Source: JAENVU01 sp046598395
GTDB taxonomy: Bacteria; Actinomycetota; Acidimicrobiia; IMCC26256; JAENVU01
DNA: 42,417 bases
Reading direction: 5' to 3'
Assembly: GCA_046598395.1 (NCBI GenBank)
Contig: JBKJIQ010000031.1
Coordinates: 1 to 42,417 of the forward strand
The notes below the pieces were generated by a model that saw only the letters and a program-made list of their open reading frames with translations, did no database searches and was not told where the DNA came from. This document shows, in pieces, positions 16,267 to 24,840 of this stretch; the stretch's first letter is position 1; each line of letters starts with the position of its first letter. The translations under genes were made by a program, and so were the position numbers.

Positions 16267-17289
16267 ATGACGCCCGAGTCCCACCCGCGTTCGTTGCCGA
16301 AGGTGGTCTTTCTGATCGGCGCACCGCGCAGCGGAACCACGTGGCTTCAGTCGCTTTTGGGTTCGAGCCCGGCGGTCGTCACGCCGCAAGAAACCGACCT
16401 CTTCTCCACCTTTATCGCGCCGCTGCAGACGTGGTGGGATGACCAACTGGCTCGCACCTCATCCGAGCATGTGGCTCGGAGAACCAAGGGGCTTCCGGCG
16501 GTGCTCGAGGATGCTCAGTTCACGGAGCTCCTGGCGACGCTTGTCCACCGTGTGCTCGAGGCCATTCGGGAACTCGACCCTTCGGCGTCCGTGATCGTAG
16601 AAAAGAGTCCATCGCACAGCGATCATGTGGAGCTCATTCGCAAGTACCTGCCTGACGCAACGTTCGTTCATGTCGTACGCGACGGCCGTGACGTGGTGGC
16701 GTCGCTGCAGTCGGCGTCACGCGGCTGGGGAAGCTACTGGGCACCCGGATCGCTGAAGCGGGCGGCGCGCATGTGGGCGACGCTCGTACGTGCCGCGCGA
16801 GCTGCCGAGGGCACTCCCGGATTTGTCGAAGTCCGATACGAAGCGCTGCGGTCTGGCGATCCGACGCCGTTGCAGCGTGCATTCGCGAGCTGTGGTATCG
16901 AGGCGACCCTGGAGGACTGCAGCCGGTTGCTCGAAGAGTTCTCGCTCGAACGCATGAAACAGGGCGATGTCGCGAGTCCGATTGCGGTGGGTGGCGACTT
17001 GTCGGGTGTTGGTGCTCGCCGCGAACCTGAAGGCTTCTTCGGGAAAGGCGCAGTCGGAGGTTGGGCGGCTTCGTGGTCGGCGAATGACCGGCTGTTGTTC
17101 GACGCTGTCGCCGGCGACCTGCTCATCGATCTTGGATATGAACCTGATCACAGCTGGGCCGGGTCGCGGGTGGGGCGAGCTTGGTACTCAGTCCGGTCGG
17201 CCGTGAAGCGGGCCGTGGCTAAGACCGGGCGCCATGTGGGAAATCGGCTCGCCCGCCGATCCGGACGCGCCTTGTCGCACGTCGCGTAA
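16267..17289 (+). CDS. Sulfotransferase family protein
   Basis: A 340-residue PAPS-dependent sulfotransferase, which moves a sulfuryl group to a hydroxyl of a carbohydrate, lipid or other acceptor. The 5'-phosphosulfate loop FLIGAPRSGTTWLQSLLG is at about residues 14-31. The 3'-phosphate binding part is VHVVRDGRDVVASLQSASRG at about 136-155. VEKSP near residue 117 is also typical. The C-terminal 60 residues are basic and Ala/Arg-rich (RRSGRALSHVA at the end) and have no clear domain. It converges with the glycosyltransferase gene, so glycan modification is plausible; the acceptor is unknown. Confidence 0.9.
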   Translation: MTPESHPRSLPKVVFLIGAPRSGTTWLQSLLGSSPAVVTPQETDLFSTFIAPLQTWWDDQLARTSSEHVARRTKGLPAVLEDAQFTELLATLVHRVLEAIRELDPSASVIVEKSPSHSDHVELIRKYLPDATFVHVVRDGRDVVASLQSASRGWGSYWAPGSLKRAARMWATLVRAARAAEGTPGFVEVRYEALRSGDPTPLQRAFASCGIEATLEDCSRLLEEFSLERMKQGDVASPIAVGGDLSGVGARREPEGFFGKGAVGGWAASWSANDRLLFDAVAGDLLIDLGYEPDHSWAGSRVGRAWYSVRSAVKRAVAKTGRHVGNRLARRSGRALSHVA

Positions 17290-17315
17290 GGACGCGCTCC
17301 TGCTCCACGTTCTCG

Positions 17316-18317
17316 CTACGACTGTTCGATCCATGTGGCCGACGGGCGAACCAATCGACGGACTGAGCTGATGGCCTGGCGCAGTCGCGAACCTTGTGGC
17401 ACTTCGGCTCGAAGTGCGTGCCAGAAGAACGTGGCTGCGGCTTGCCGTTGACCACGTGCCGCGAGGCTCGAGGCAATGAGAAAGACGTCCCGAGTGTTTC
17501 CTCGAGCTCCTTGGCGCCACAGCTCGGGCAGATGGCGTTCCAGCACCGCGAGATGGGCGCGCCCCTGTTCCTTCTTGGCGTCGCTGAGGCTGCCGGAACG
17601 GACGCGGTAATACCCCAGCGGTTCGTCGACAAACCCGACGCGGGCGCCTGAGAGGAGGAAGCGAGTCCACAACTCATAGTCCTCGGCGCCTTCGATACTC
17701 GCTCCCCGCCCGCCCACCGCATGGCCGTCATAGCTCGCACCGCGCCGGGTGCCCTCGGCGAAGATCCCGCACCGCTCGATGAGTTCACGGCGAAACAAGA
17801 CGCCGATGAAGATAAAGTTCAATCGGGCGATTTCGGCAATCTGGTCGATCTCGGGACCAGGAAACGGTCGACGGTTTCGATCGGTATATGAGCGCTTCTC
17901 GGTGGGAGTGAAGTCCTCCATGAGGTAGGAGTCGCTCGTCACGATCTCCACATTGGCGCCGGCCTCGAACGGTTCCATGAGCCGTTCCATGCGATGGGGT
18001 AACCAAATGTCGTCGGCATCGAGGAGCGCAACGAAGGTGCCGCTCGCGGCGCGTAGCCCGGCGTTGCGGGCACCGACGACGCCCCGATTCTCTTGGCTCA
18101 CCAACACGATCTGCGACTCGTAGGCGGCGAGCACCGTGGCGGTATCGTCCGTAGAGCCGTCGTTGACCACCACGACTTCAATGTTCGGATAGGTCTGGGT
18201 CAACGCAGATTTGATGGCGGCTCCCACGTATGGGGCAACGTTGTACGCGGGAACGATGACCGAGATGAGGGGGTGAGAAGCCACGGTGTCCGGTCGGGTG
18301 GTAGTGGAGGGATCCAC
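17316..18317 (-). CDS. Family 2 glycosyltransferase
   Basis: A 333-residue inverting GT-A glycosyltransferase. The nucleotide-sugar region begins ISVIVPAYNVAPYVG at about residue 18, followed by VVVNDGSTDDT at about 49 and the metal-binding ALLDADDIWLP at about 96. GAEDYELWTRFLLSGA supplies the ED motif of the acceptor site. Family and fold are clear; donor and acceptor sugars are not. It starts at GTG 18317, directly abutting the methyltransferase stop (TAAGTG), so the two are translationally coupled and probably act on the same glycan or lipid-linked product. Confidence 0.93.
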   Translation of the reverse strand: MDPSTTTRPDTVASHPLISVIVPAYNVAPYVGAAIKSALTQTYPNIEVVVVNDGSTDDTATVLAAYESQIVLVSQENRGVVGARNAGLRAASGTFVALLDADDIWLPHRMERLMEPFEAGANVEIVTSDSYLMEDFTPTEKRSYTDRNRRPFPGPEIDQIAEIARLNFIFIGVLFRRELIERCGIFAEGTRRGASYDGHAVGGRGASIEGAEDYELWTRFLLSGARVGFVDEPLGYYRVRSGSLSDAKKEQGRAHLAVLERHLPELWRQGARGNTRDVFLIASSLAARGQRQAAATFFWHALRAEVPQGSRLRQAISSVRRLVRPSATWIEQS

Positions 18318-19085
18318 TTAGGCCAAGGCTTCCGCAGCCGCCTTACGGATCACGATGTATTCCCATGTCTCTTCGACCCACGTGCGCTCGATCGTGGCGC
18401 GCGGCGCGAACTCGTCGCCCACGTTGGTGCGCGTCCCTGGTCGCCAAATCATGAAGGCACCATCGACGACCTCGAAGTTCCATTGGTGCATCCCGTGGTA
18501 CTGCTCCCGCACCGCCTCGTTCGGGTGGTGGACTAACACGAGCGGGGCACCCGGTTTCGCGCACTTGAGCATTTCGTTGATGGCTCGAATGGGGTCGTAG
18601 GAGTGGTCGAGAGTGTTGCGCGCGGCCACCAGATCGAAACTGTCGACGGGCAGCATGGTTGAGAGTTTTTCGCTCTCGCACGCTTGGGTGCGGACCGGCG
18701 GGGTAAGGCCGGCGGCGTCGAGGAGTTCGCCGTATTGGCGACCCAGCACATCCACCGCGGTGATGTCGAGCGTCAACTCAGGGTGTCGGCGGCCGAGAAA
18801 AGTCAACGGTCCTGCGCCGACGTCGAGCAGTTTGACCGTGGAGCCGGCGGGCGCGTTGAGCAGCCCCGCGATCTCGGGATGGAGCGGTAGCTCTGTGTTG
18901 AAAAACCGCTCGAAGCTCCCAGGGAACCGCTCACCCTTGGTGGCAATCCAGTTCCGCCAAAAACCAATCTCGCCCTCGATCGCGGCTTGCCATGCAACCT
19001 CCGGAGCCTGATTGGCTCCGCTCAGTGGGGGTTTGGCGCCCGGGAGGCGGGCGCGGATTGCGTGGAGCCAGGCTGGTCGTTTCAC
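18318..19085 (-). CDS. SAM-dependent methyltransferase (class I)
   Basis: A 255-residue protein with a class I methyltransferase core: VKLLDVGAGPLTFLGRRHPEL is motif I (about residues 83-103), followed by ITAVDVLG as motif II and FDLVAARNTLDHSYDP as motif IV, then LKCAKPGAPLVLVHHP. The substrate is unknown; the downstream abutting GT2 gene suggests a sugar or glycolipid. It starts at GTG 19085, 7 nt after a TAAGTT box, consistent with a leaderless two-gene transcript. Confidence 0.88.
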   Translation of the reverse strand: MKRPAWLHAIRARLPGAKPPLSGANQAPEVAWQAAIEGEIGFWRNWIATKGERFPGSFERFFNTELPLHPEIAGLLNAPAGSTVKLLDVGAGPLTFLGRRHPELTLDITAVDVLGRQYGELLDAAGLTPPVRTQACESEKLSTMLPVDSFDLVAARNTLDHSYDPIRAINEMLKCAKPGAPLVLVHHPNEAVREQYHGMHQWNFEVVDGAFMIWRPGTRTNVGDEFAPRATIERTWVEETWEYIVIRKAAAEALA

Positions 19086-19092
19086 GACGGAA

Positions 19093-19098
19093 AACTTA
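19093..19098 (-). promoter_or_regulatory. -10 box of the methyltransferase-GT2 operon
   Basis: On the minus strand TAAGTT is followed by TTCCGTC and then the GTG start at 19085. The spacing fits a leaderless transcript. Confidence 0.5.
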
Positions 19099-19140
19099 GC
19101 CGTCGCGTCGGGCTGCCCCGGCCGTCGCGGCGCCTGCGAT

Positions 19141-20058
19141 TTAGGAGGCTCGGCGGTGCGCTTCGGAATGGTCCCAGTCGGCGAGCAGCGTACGGATTGC
19201 GGTGAGCAGGATCAGCGGTTCGTCAAGCATTGCGTGGTGACCGGCCTCGGGTATTTCGATGATCGGGGTCACGCGCCCGAGCTGTTCGTACATCGAAGCA
19301 CCGATGTCGTCGGTGACCAACCCGTACTCAGACTTCAACACCGCGAGTCGGCAGGTGATGTCATCGAGATAGGGGAGCGCGATCGATCGCATCCCCGCGC
19401 CGAATTGTTCGAAGATGCGCCGATCGAACTTCCACTGAAATCCGCCGTCCACCGGGGCGAGAGAGTTCCGGGCCACGTGGTCCATCACGTAATCGAGATA
19501 GTGGGCCTGGCCGGGTACGGTGCGAAACCGGGCGACGGCCTCGTCGATGGTCGTGTAGGTGCGGGGGTGTCCGAAGGCCTCGCGCAAGTGGTACGCGCCG
19601 ATCTCCGGGTCGGGTTGGGTCACCGGCGAATCACACACGATGACGCCACTGATGAGCTCGGCGTGGCGAGCCGCGGTGGCAATCGTGACGAAGCCGCCCA
19701 TGCTGTGACCGATCAGCACGGGTGGTCCACTGATCCGGCCCGCGGCGGCGACCGCAATCACCTCGTCGGTCCACTGTTCAAGCGAGTACTCGTCGCGGTG
19801 CGTGCTGTCGCCGTGGCCGGAGAGGTCGAGCGCGACCACGCGGAACTCTTCGGCGAACGTGGCAGCCACGTGGGTCCACCAGTGCGCGTGCGCGCCACCG
19901 CCGTGCACGAACACGAGCCCGCGGGTGTTCGGCTCACCCCAGGCGAGTGAGTGGATCGGACCGTCGACCTCCACGGTGGTGTCGGTGAACGGCACCGCGA
20001 GCGCGCGGTGGAACCACTCCGGCGCGTCGGGAAGGGGAACGTAGGTCGAGGTCGTCAT
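19141..20058 (-). CDS. Alpha/beta hydrolase
   Basis: A 305-residue alpha/beta-hydrolase fold protein. LVFVHGGGAHAHWW (about residues 49-62) supplies the oxyanion-hole HG, VVALDLSGHGDS follows, and the nucleophile elbow is LIGHSMGGF at about residues 116-124 with Ser at 120. The catalytic His is in EAGHHAMLDEP near the C-terminus. The cap domain between them has no recognisable signature. Esterase, epoxide hydrolase and C-C hydrolase activities all remain possible. The ATG at 20058 lies 8 nt after a TAACCT box, so a very short leader is likely. Confidence 0.9.
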   Translation of the reverse strand: MTTSTYVPLPDAPEWFHRALAVPFTDTTVEVDGPIHSLAWGEPNTRGLVFVHGGGAHAHWWTHVAATFAEEFRVVALDLSGHGDSTHRDEYSLEQWTDEVIAVAAAGRISGPPVLIGHSMGGFVTIATAARHAELISGVIVCDSPVTQPDPEIGAYHLREAFGHPRTYTTIDEAVARFRTVPGQAHYLDYVMDHVARNSLAPVDGGFQWKFDRRIFEQFGAGMRSIALPYLDDITCRLAVLKSEYGLVTDDIGASMYEQLGRVTPIIEIPEAGHHAMLDEPLILLTAIRTLLADWDHSEAHRRAS

Positions 20059-20066
20059 CGCGTTTC

Positions 20067-20072
20067 AGGTTA
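20067..20072 (-). promoter_or_regulatory. -10 box of the alpha/beta hydrolase gene
   Basis: TAACCT on the minus strand, eight bases before the ATG at 20058; leaderless or a leader of one or two bases. Confidence 0.4.
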
Positions 20073-20104
20073 CGGCGGTTCGTGCGCGTGCGAAGATCCG
20101 GCTC

Positions 20105-20875
20105 ATGAATCAGGATCGCTCTCTCGCAGAAGAACTTGAGTTCGCGCGGGCTTTGGCAGATCGGGCGAGTGCCGCGGCGCTGGCTGAGCAGGCTAGGGGC
20201 GTGCAGGTTCACATCAAGCCGGACGGCTCACCCGTGACCAACGTGGATCATGCGGTCGACGACCTGCTGACCGCCGCGCTGCACGCGGACCGCCCGGACG
20301 ACGCGATCTTGAGCGAGGAGTCGGGAGTGCACGGCAGCGGAAGCCGTCGATGGATTCTGGACCCGGTGGACGGAACCTTCAACTTGGTGCGGGAACACCC
20401 GCATTGGGGAGTGCACGTTGCGCTGGAGGTGGATGGCGAGATCGTGGTCGGCGTGGTGACTCGACCCCGGCTGGGGATGCAGTGGTGGGCGACGCGCGGT
20501 GGCGGAGCGTTCCGCGGCGCGCTCGGTACCGGCACCACCCCGACTCGATTGCGGGTGTCGTCGACCACCGAACCGGCGCAGAGTCGCGTATCCACCTGGA
20601 CGGATGAACCCGACGTCATTGATCACGCGCAGAGGATCGCGGTCTGGCAGGAGTTCGATATGAACGACATTCTCTCGGTGGCCGAGGGTGGCCTCGAGGC
20701 GGTGATCGCGTCGCCGGGTGAGATTTGGGATCACGCGCCGAACCTCCTCCTCGTGGAGGAAGCCGGCGGCCGGTTCCACGATGATCGCGGCGGTCGGCGC
20801 ATCGACCTCGGCCGCGGGCACTACACCAACGGCGCAGTTGACGGTGGCTTGGCTCAGCTCCTCGGAACCCGATGA
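20105..20875 (+). CDS. Inositol-monophosphatase-family phosphatase (possibly histidinol-phosphatase)
   Basis: A 256-residue Mg2+-dependent sugar- or alcohol-phosphatase. The metal ligands appear in order: ILSEESG (about residues 69-75), WILDPVDGTFN (about 81-91), and EIWDHAPNLLLVEEAGG near 208. The WDxA motif and the Glu-Glu-Ala-Gly-Gly ending are diagnostic for the family. In actinobacteria close members act as histidinol-phosphatase (HisN) or inositol-phosphate phosphatase; no his gene is nearby, so I do not choose. It is divergent from the alpha/beta hydrolase gene with a 46-nt gap. Confidence 0.9.
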   Translation: MNQDRSLAEELEFARALADRASAAALAEQARGVQVHIKPDGSPVTNVDHAVDDLLTAALHADRPDDAILSEESGVHGSGSRRWILDPVDGTFNLVREHPHWGVHVALEVDGEIVVGVVTRPRLGMQWWATRGGGAFRGALGTGTTPTRLRVSSTTEPAQSRVSTWTDEPDVIDHAQRIAVWQEFDMNDILSVAEGGLEAVIASPGEIWDHAPNLLLVEEAGGRFHDDRGGRRIDLGRGHYTNGAVDGGLAQLLGTR

Positions 20876-20925
20876 TGGGGATCGCCGGTCATGAGCATCG
20901 ACGACGTGAGCGAGCATCCCACGGC

Positions 20926-21357
20926 CTATCGCCCGGTCGTCAGGTAGGTGACACCGAGTGCCATCGCTGCGCCGCGAATCTCGGGTCCGTCGTCTCCGTC
21001 CCAAACGCAAAGGGGCGCAACAAGATGTACCGCGGCCGCTACCGCTTCGGCGCCGAGGGCGGAGACGCGGTGCGCGTCGGCGATTTCCGCCATCGCGAAC
21101 GCGAGCGCGCGCATTGGAACGATCTCGATCGTGGGCGCCACCGCGAGCAACGTCCGCGCGAGTGCTTGTCGCCGAGTCGCGGGCCAGCTTCCCGTGAGCT
21201 GTCCTCCTCGCGCCGAGGTGAGGCTCCGGCACAAGCGCAGGTAATACAGGTTGGTGGTGGCGGGCTCGTGGGCCGCGAGCACGCGTGTGAGCGCGTCGCT
21301 CACATCGCCGGAGAGGTAGTCCCGAAGTAGGTGGTCGTCGAGGAGCGCTCGCGTCAC
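20926..21357 (-). CDS. PIN-like protein, probable toxin of a TA-type pair
   Basis: A 143-residue protein of weak similarity to PIN-domain ribonucleases. It opens with ALLDDHLLRDYLSG, like the first Asp-bearing strand of VapC, and ends with a PIN-like helix and strand: AAVHLVAPLCVWDGDD then GAAMALGVTYL. The central Glu and the Asp of the usual DAxIAA motif are not clear (the latter reads GAEAVAAA), so nuclease activity is uncertain. It starts at GTG 21357, overlapping the AbrB-like gene stop by 4 nt (GTGA). This gene order and coupling match type II toxin-antitoxin loci. A non-toxic diverged PIN protein is the main alternative. Confidence 0.6.
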   Translation of the reverse strand: MTRALLDDHLLRDYLSGDVSDALTRVLAAHEPATTNLYYLRLCRSLTSARGGQLTGSWPATRRQALARTLLAVAPTIEIVPMRALAFAMAEIADAHRVSALGAEAVAAAVHLVAPLCVWDGDDGPEIRGAAMALGVTYLTTGR

Positions 21358-21602
21358 GTGGTGGCGAGGTCAGGATCTTCGGCCAGGCTCGCGACGAATG
21401 CAGCGTGTGCCTCTCGGCTCAGCAACTCGCTGAGGAGCCCGCGGCTTTCACCGCGCGGCACCGTGAGTACGCCGAAGCCGAGATCGAGGACGTCGACGGG
21501 TCCGCCGTCATCCAGGTTCCATCGATGTCGAGCGGCGGCCGGGAGCGACATTTGGCCGGAAGATGACACGAGGTATTCCGAGACTCGATTCATGGCTCGC
21601 AT
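21354..21602 (-). CDS. AbrB/MazE-like DNA-binding protein, probable antitoxin
   Basis: An 82-residue protein with a SpoVT-AbrB swapped-hairpin N-terminus: VSSSGQMSLPAAARHRWNL matches the usual V-x-x-x-G-x-hydrophobic-x-hydrophobic-P pattern, and GGPVDVLDLGFGVLTVP completes the hairpin. The C-terminal tail (LLSELLSREAHAAFVASL) would be the toxin-binding part by analogy. The start ATG 21602 has GGAG 11 nt upstream; ATG 21593 is an alternative. The gene is divergent from the AddB-like gene, and a perfect 7-bp inverted repeat covers its upstream region, where autoregulation would be expected. Confidence 0.75.
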   Translation of the reverse strand: MRAMNRVSEYLVSSSGQMSLPAAARHRWNLDDGGPVDVLDLGFGVLTVPRGESRGLLSELLSREAHAAFVASLAEDPDLATT

Positions 21603-21605
21603 ATT

Positions 21606-21634
21606 ACTTGGTACTCCATGACCCGGCACCAAGT
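21606..21634. promoter_or_regulatory. Inverted repeat ACTTGGT-N15-ACCAAGT, candidate operator
   Basis: Two perfect 7-bp arms (21606-21612 and 21628-21634), 22 bp centre to centre, about two helical turns. The repeat covers the ribosome binding site and upstream region of the AbrB-like gene, as expected for antitoxin autoregulation, and lies about 50 nt before the proposed AddB promoter. Confidence 0.5.
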
Positions 21635-21681
21635 GTGGAATCTTGGAACGCGCGCCGAAAGGGTTGGTCGTACCCCGCGCG

Positions 21682-21687
21682 TACGCT
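21682..21687 (+). promoter_or_regulatory. -10 box of the AddB-like gene
   Basis: TACGCT is followed by GCCGCG and then GTG 21694. The spacing supports a leaderless transcript and helps to choose that GTG over the upstream in-frame start at 21643. Confidence 0.45.
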
Positions 21688-21693
21688 GCCGCG

Positions 21694-24600
21694 GTGATCG
21701 AATCGGTGCAGGGGGTGGCGTACGGTCGGCCGGCAACCAACGCGCTCGACTCGCTGATCCGTGAGGTCCAGGCCGTCGACCCACTCGCGCCGGTCACCGT
21801 GGTGGTGCCATCGAACTCGGCCGGGCTGGCCGTCCGCCGGGTCTTGGGCGCGAGCCGGGGCCTGGTCAACGTTGCCTTCGTGACTCCATTCGGCCTCGCC
21901 CAACATTTGGGCGGAGCACGGTCGGCCGCGGCGGGTCAACCGCCACTGACCGACCCGGTACTGGTAGCTGCCATTCGCGTCGAACTGCGGGCCGACGCGG
22001 GATTCTTCGCTCCGGTCGCCTTCCACGCCGCCACCGAAACGGCCCTGGCGTTGCGGTATTCGGAGTTGTCGCGGGCGCGTCCCGAGACATTGGAACGCCT
22101 GCGCCGCGCCGGTGCGCCGCGTACGCGAGCGCTGGTGGATCTCTTCGACCGGGTTCGTACTTGCCTCGCGAGCTTTTCCGATGAAGAGACCTTGGCGCGC
22201 CACGCGCTCGCAGCCGTCGGAGCCGGTGACGCGGTGGTGCTCGCGCTCGGAACGGTGATCGTGCACCTCGTCCAACCGTTGGCTCCCGCGCTCACCGACC
22301 TTCTGGTCGCGGTGAGTGGGTCCGCGCGTACGCGGTTGATCGTCGGACTCACCGCCGATGCCGCCGCCGATGAGCCCGTGCGCTCACAGTGTGAACGAAT
22401 CGGTGGTGAGCAGACCCGGGAATCGGTCGCAACGATTGCCACCGGCACTCGGATTCTCAGCGCGTCCGATGTCGACGAGGAAGTGCGTGCGGTGCTGCGC
22501 GAACTCATCACCATTGCAGCATCGGGGGTGGCGTTCGATCGTATGGCGATCCTGATGCCCACGGTGGAGCCCTACGCACGCACGATGCACGCACAACTTG
22601 ATGCCGCCGGAATCGCCTACAACGGACCGGCGGTTCGGCGCCTGGCCGACACCATCGCCGGTCGCACCCTCACTCGGCTCGTCCGGATGGTCGACTCGAA
22701 GTTCGCCCGCGATGAGGTCGTCGCGTTTCTGGCTGCCGTGCCGCTGCGCACGAACGGTGATCGCTCCGTCCCCGTTGATCACTGGGATCAAATATCCCGG
22801 CGTGCCGGTGTGGTGGGCGGCGACGATTGGCGGGCGCGCTTGGCGGACTACGCCGCGGAGATGGCCGACCGCGCCGAGACCCGCGAGCGTGCCGGCGGGG
22901 GCGGCGTCGCGGGCTTGCGTCGCGACGCGTCTGCCGCGGCGGAACTGGCTGGGTTCGTGGCGGAGGTGCAGACGCGTCTGCACGATCTCGAGTCCACCGA
23001 CGGTTGGGGACCGCGCGCCGCCGTCGCGCAGGCGGTGCTCGGCGCGCTCCTCGGCCCACCGGACACGCGTGAGCAGTGGCCCACCGAGGAGCACGATGCA
23101 TACGCGTCCGTGATCGCCGCGCTTGGTCGATTGGCTGCTCTCGATGCCATCGAACCGGGGTCTCCGTTCGGAGCCTTCGCCCGCGCCCTCGATACCGAAC
23201 TCGATGTACCGATCGGCCGCATCGGCCGCTTCGGGCGTGGGGTGCTGTGCGCGTCGATCGGCACGGGCTTGGGGCTCGACCTCGATGCCGTGTTCATCGT
23301 CGGACTCGCTGAAGGACTCTGTCCGGCGGCCCGCCGCGAAGATGCGCTGCTCTCCGACACCGACCGTGCGCTCGCGGTAGAGCATGAACTTCCGGTCCGT
23401 GCGCTTTCGCTCGAAGAACAGCGCCGAGAGTTTCTCGCCGCGCTGGCGGCCGGCGGCCGGCATCGAGTGCTGTCGTATCCCCGTGGCGATCTCCGCTCGG
23501 GGAGGGAACGGCTTCCCTCACGGTGGTTACTCGAGACGGCTTCCGCGCTCGCGGCGCGGCGGGTGTTCGCCAGCGATTTCGCCACCCTCGACCACGACTC
23601 GGGGGTGCGCGCGACCGCATCGTTTGCCTCCGGTCTCCGCGAGTGGACCGACGCGCCCTCACTGATCGAACACGATCTCGGACTTCTGGCGGCCTTCGTC
23701 GCTGGTGGGGGTGATGTTGCTACCCACGGTCTCGTCGCGGGCTCGGCGGTGGCCGCCGGTGTGGACGCCACCCGCAGTCGGATCGAGACGGCGTTCAGCC
23801 GTTGGGACGGGAATGTCAACGCGGTGCGCGATTGTGTCGCCACGCCGGGCGCGGGCGAGGTGGTGTCGGCGACCCGCCTGGAGGGCTGGGCTCAGTGCCC
23901 GTTCTCGTACCTGCTCAAGCATGTGCTGCGGGTGGCGGTGGAAGAGGATCCCGAGCGGTTACTGGAACTTTCGCCTCGCGTTCGCGGCACACTCGTGCAC
24001 GAGATCCTCGAGCTGTTCGTCACCGAGGAACTCGCCAAGCCCGAGGTCGATCGGGTGCCGGCGGGTGCGCCCTGGCCTGAGGATTCGGGTCGCCAACTTG
24101 TGGCACTGCTCGATCGGGTCGGTGCGGCGGCCGAGGAACGAGGGCTCACGGGGAAGGCCGCGTTGTGGGCCTTACATCGTGAGGAGATTGCGGCCGATCT
24201 TTGGAGATTCCTCGAAGAGGACAGCGGCTATCGAATGCGTACGGGAGCGGTGCCGGAGTCAGTGGAGCTGGCATTCGGGTTCGACGGCGCGCCGCCGGTC
24301 ACGATCACCACGCCGAGCGGTCGGGCGGTTCGCTTCCGAGGTCGGGCGGATCGCATCGACCGATTGCCCGATGGGTCGATCACCGTGCTCGACTACAAGA
24401 CGGGTCGGCCAAAGCAGTACGACGGGCTCGACGACGACCCGGTCAAGGCCGGATTGCGGCTCCAGCTTCCGGTGTACGCGGCGGCGGCACGCCAGATGCG
24501 AGGGTCGACGCCGGAGAACGGAGCGGTCGCCGCCGCCTATTGGTATGTGAGTACCCGCGGCGGGTTCGCACGCGAACAGGTGGCGCTCGACGCGGCCACG

Positions 24601-24840
24601 AGTGAGCGGTTCGGCGTGGTGGTCGACCACATTGCCGATGGCATCGACGCGGGCACGTTCCCGGCGGTTCCGGGGGAGTGGAGCGCGTTCTTCGGTCGCA
24701 GCACGAACTGCCGGTGGTGTGAATACGACGGGCTCTGTGCCGCAGATCGGATTGGGCAATGGGAGACCAAGGTCGACGCCCCTGAGTTGGCGCCCTTCCA
24801 CTCGTTGGTGCGGGTACCTACAGAGGTCGATGAACCATGA
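21694..24840 (+). CDS. AddB-like exonuclease subunit with PD-(D/E)XK and Fe-S domain
   Basis: A 1048-residue protein resembling the AddB subunit of AddAB/RecBCD-type helicase-nucleases, which process double-strand breaks. The Walker A position near the N-terminus reads YGRPATNAL, without the GKT, so ATP binding there is probably lost, as in many AddB-like subunits. VPSNSAGLAVRR follows. The C-terminal nuclease has GRADRID and TVLDYKTGRP (about residue 897). Cysteines in EGWAQCPFSYLL (about 735) and CRWCEYDGLC (about 1006-1015) fit the family's 4Fe-4S cluster. The start GTG 21694 is preferred because family-like sequence and the -10 box fit it. It overlaps the next gene by 4 nt, so the two subunits are co-translated. 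Confidence 0.87.
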   Translation: MIESVQGVAYGRPATNALDSLIREVQAVDPLAPVTVVVPSNSAGLAVRRVLGASRGLVNVAFVTPFGLAQHLGGARSAAAGQPPLTDPVLVAAIRVELRADAGFFAPVAFHAATETALALRYSELSRARPETLERLRRAGAPRTRALVDLFDRVRTCLASFSDEETLARHALAAVGAGDAVVLALGTVIVHLVQPLAPALTDLLVAVSGSARTRLIVGLTADAAADEPVRSQCERIGGEQTRESVATIATGTRILSASDVDEEVRAVLRELITIAASGVAFDRMAILMPTVEPYARTMHAQLDAAGIAYNGPAVRRLADTIAGRTLTRLVRMVDSKFARDEVVAFLAAVPLRTNGDRSVPVDHWDQISRRAGVVGGDDWRARLADYAAEMADRAETRERAGGGGVAGLRRDASAAAELAGFVAEVQTRLHDLESTDGWGPRAAVAQAVLGALLGPPDTREQWPTEEHDAYASVIAALGRLAALDAIEPGSPFGAFARALDTELDVPIGRIGRFGRGVLCASIGTGLGLDLDAVFIVGLAEGLCPAARREDALLSDTDRALAVEHELPVRALSLEEQRREFLAALAAGGRHRVLSYPRGDLRSGRERLPSRWLLETASALAARRVFASDFATLDHDSGVRATASFASGLREWTDAPSLIEHDLGLLAAFVAGGGDVATHGLVAGSAVAAGVDATRSRIETAFSRWDGNVNAVRDCVATPGAGEVVSATRLEGWAQCPFSYLLKHVLRVAVEEDPERLLELSPRVRGTLVHEILELFVTEELAKPEVDRVPAGAPWPEDSGRQLVALLDRVGAAAEERGLTGKAALWALHREEIAADLWRFLEEDSGYRMRTGAVPESVELAFGFDGAPPVTITTPSGRAVRFRGRADRIDRLPDGSITVLDYKTGRPKQYDGLDDDPVKAGLRLQLPVYAAAARQMRGSTPENGAVAAAYWYVSTRGGFAREQVALDAATSERFGVVVDHIADGIDAGTFPAVPGEWSAFFGRSTNCRWCEYDGLCAADRIGQWETKVDAPELAPFHSLVRVPTEVDEP

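Noticed and set aside
21643..21693. Start of the AddB-like gene at 21643
   Set aside because: The 17 extra residues do not resemble the family, and a TACGCT box sits 6 nt before GTG 21694.
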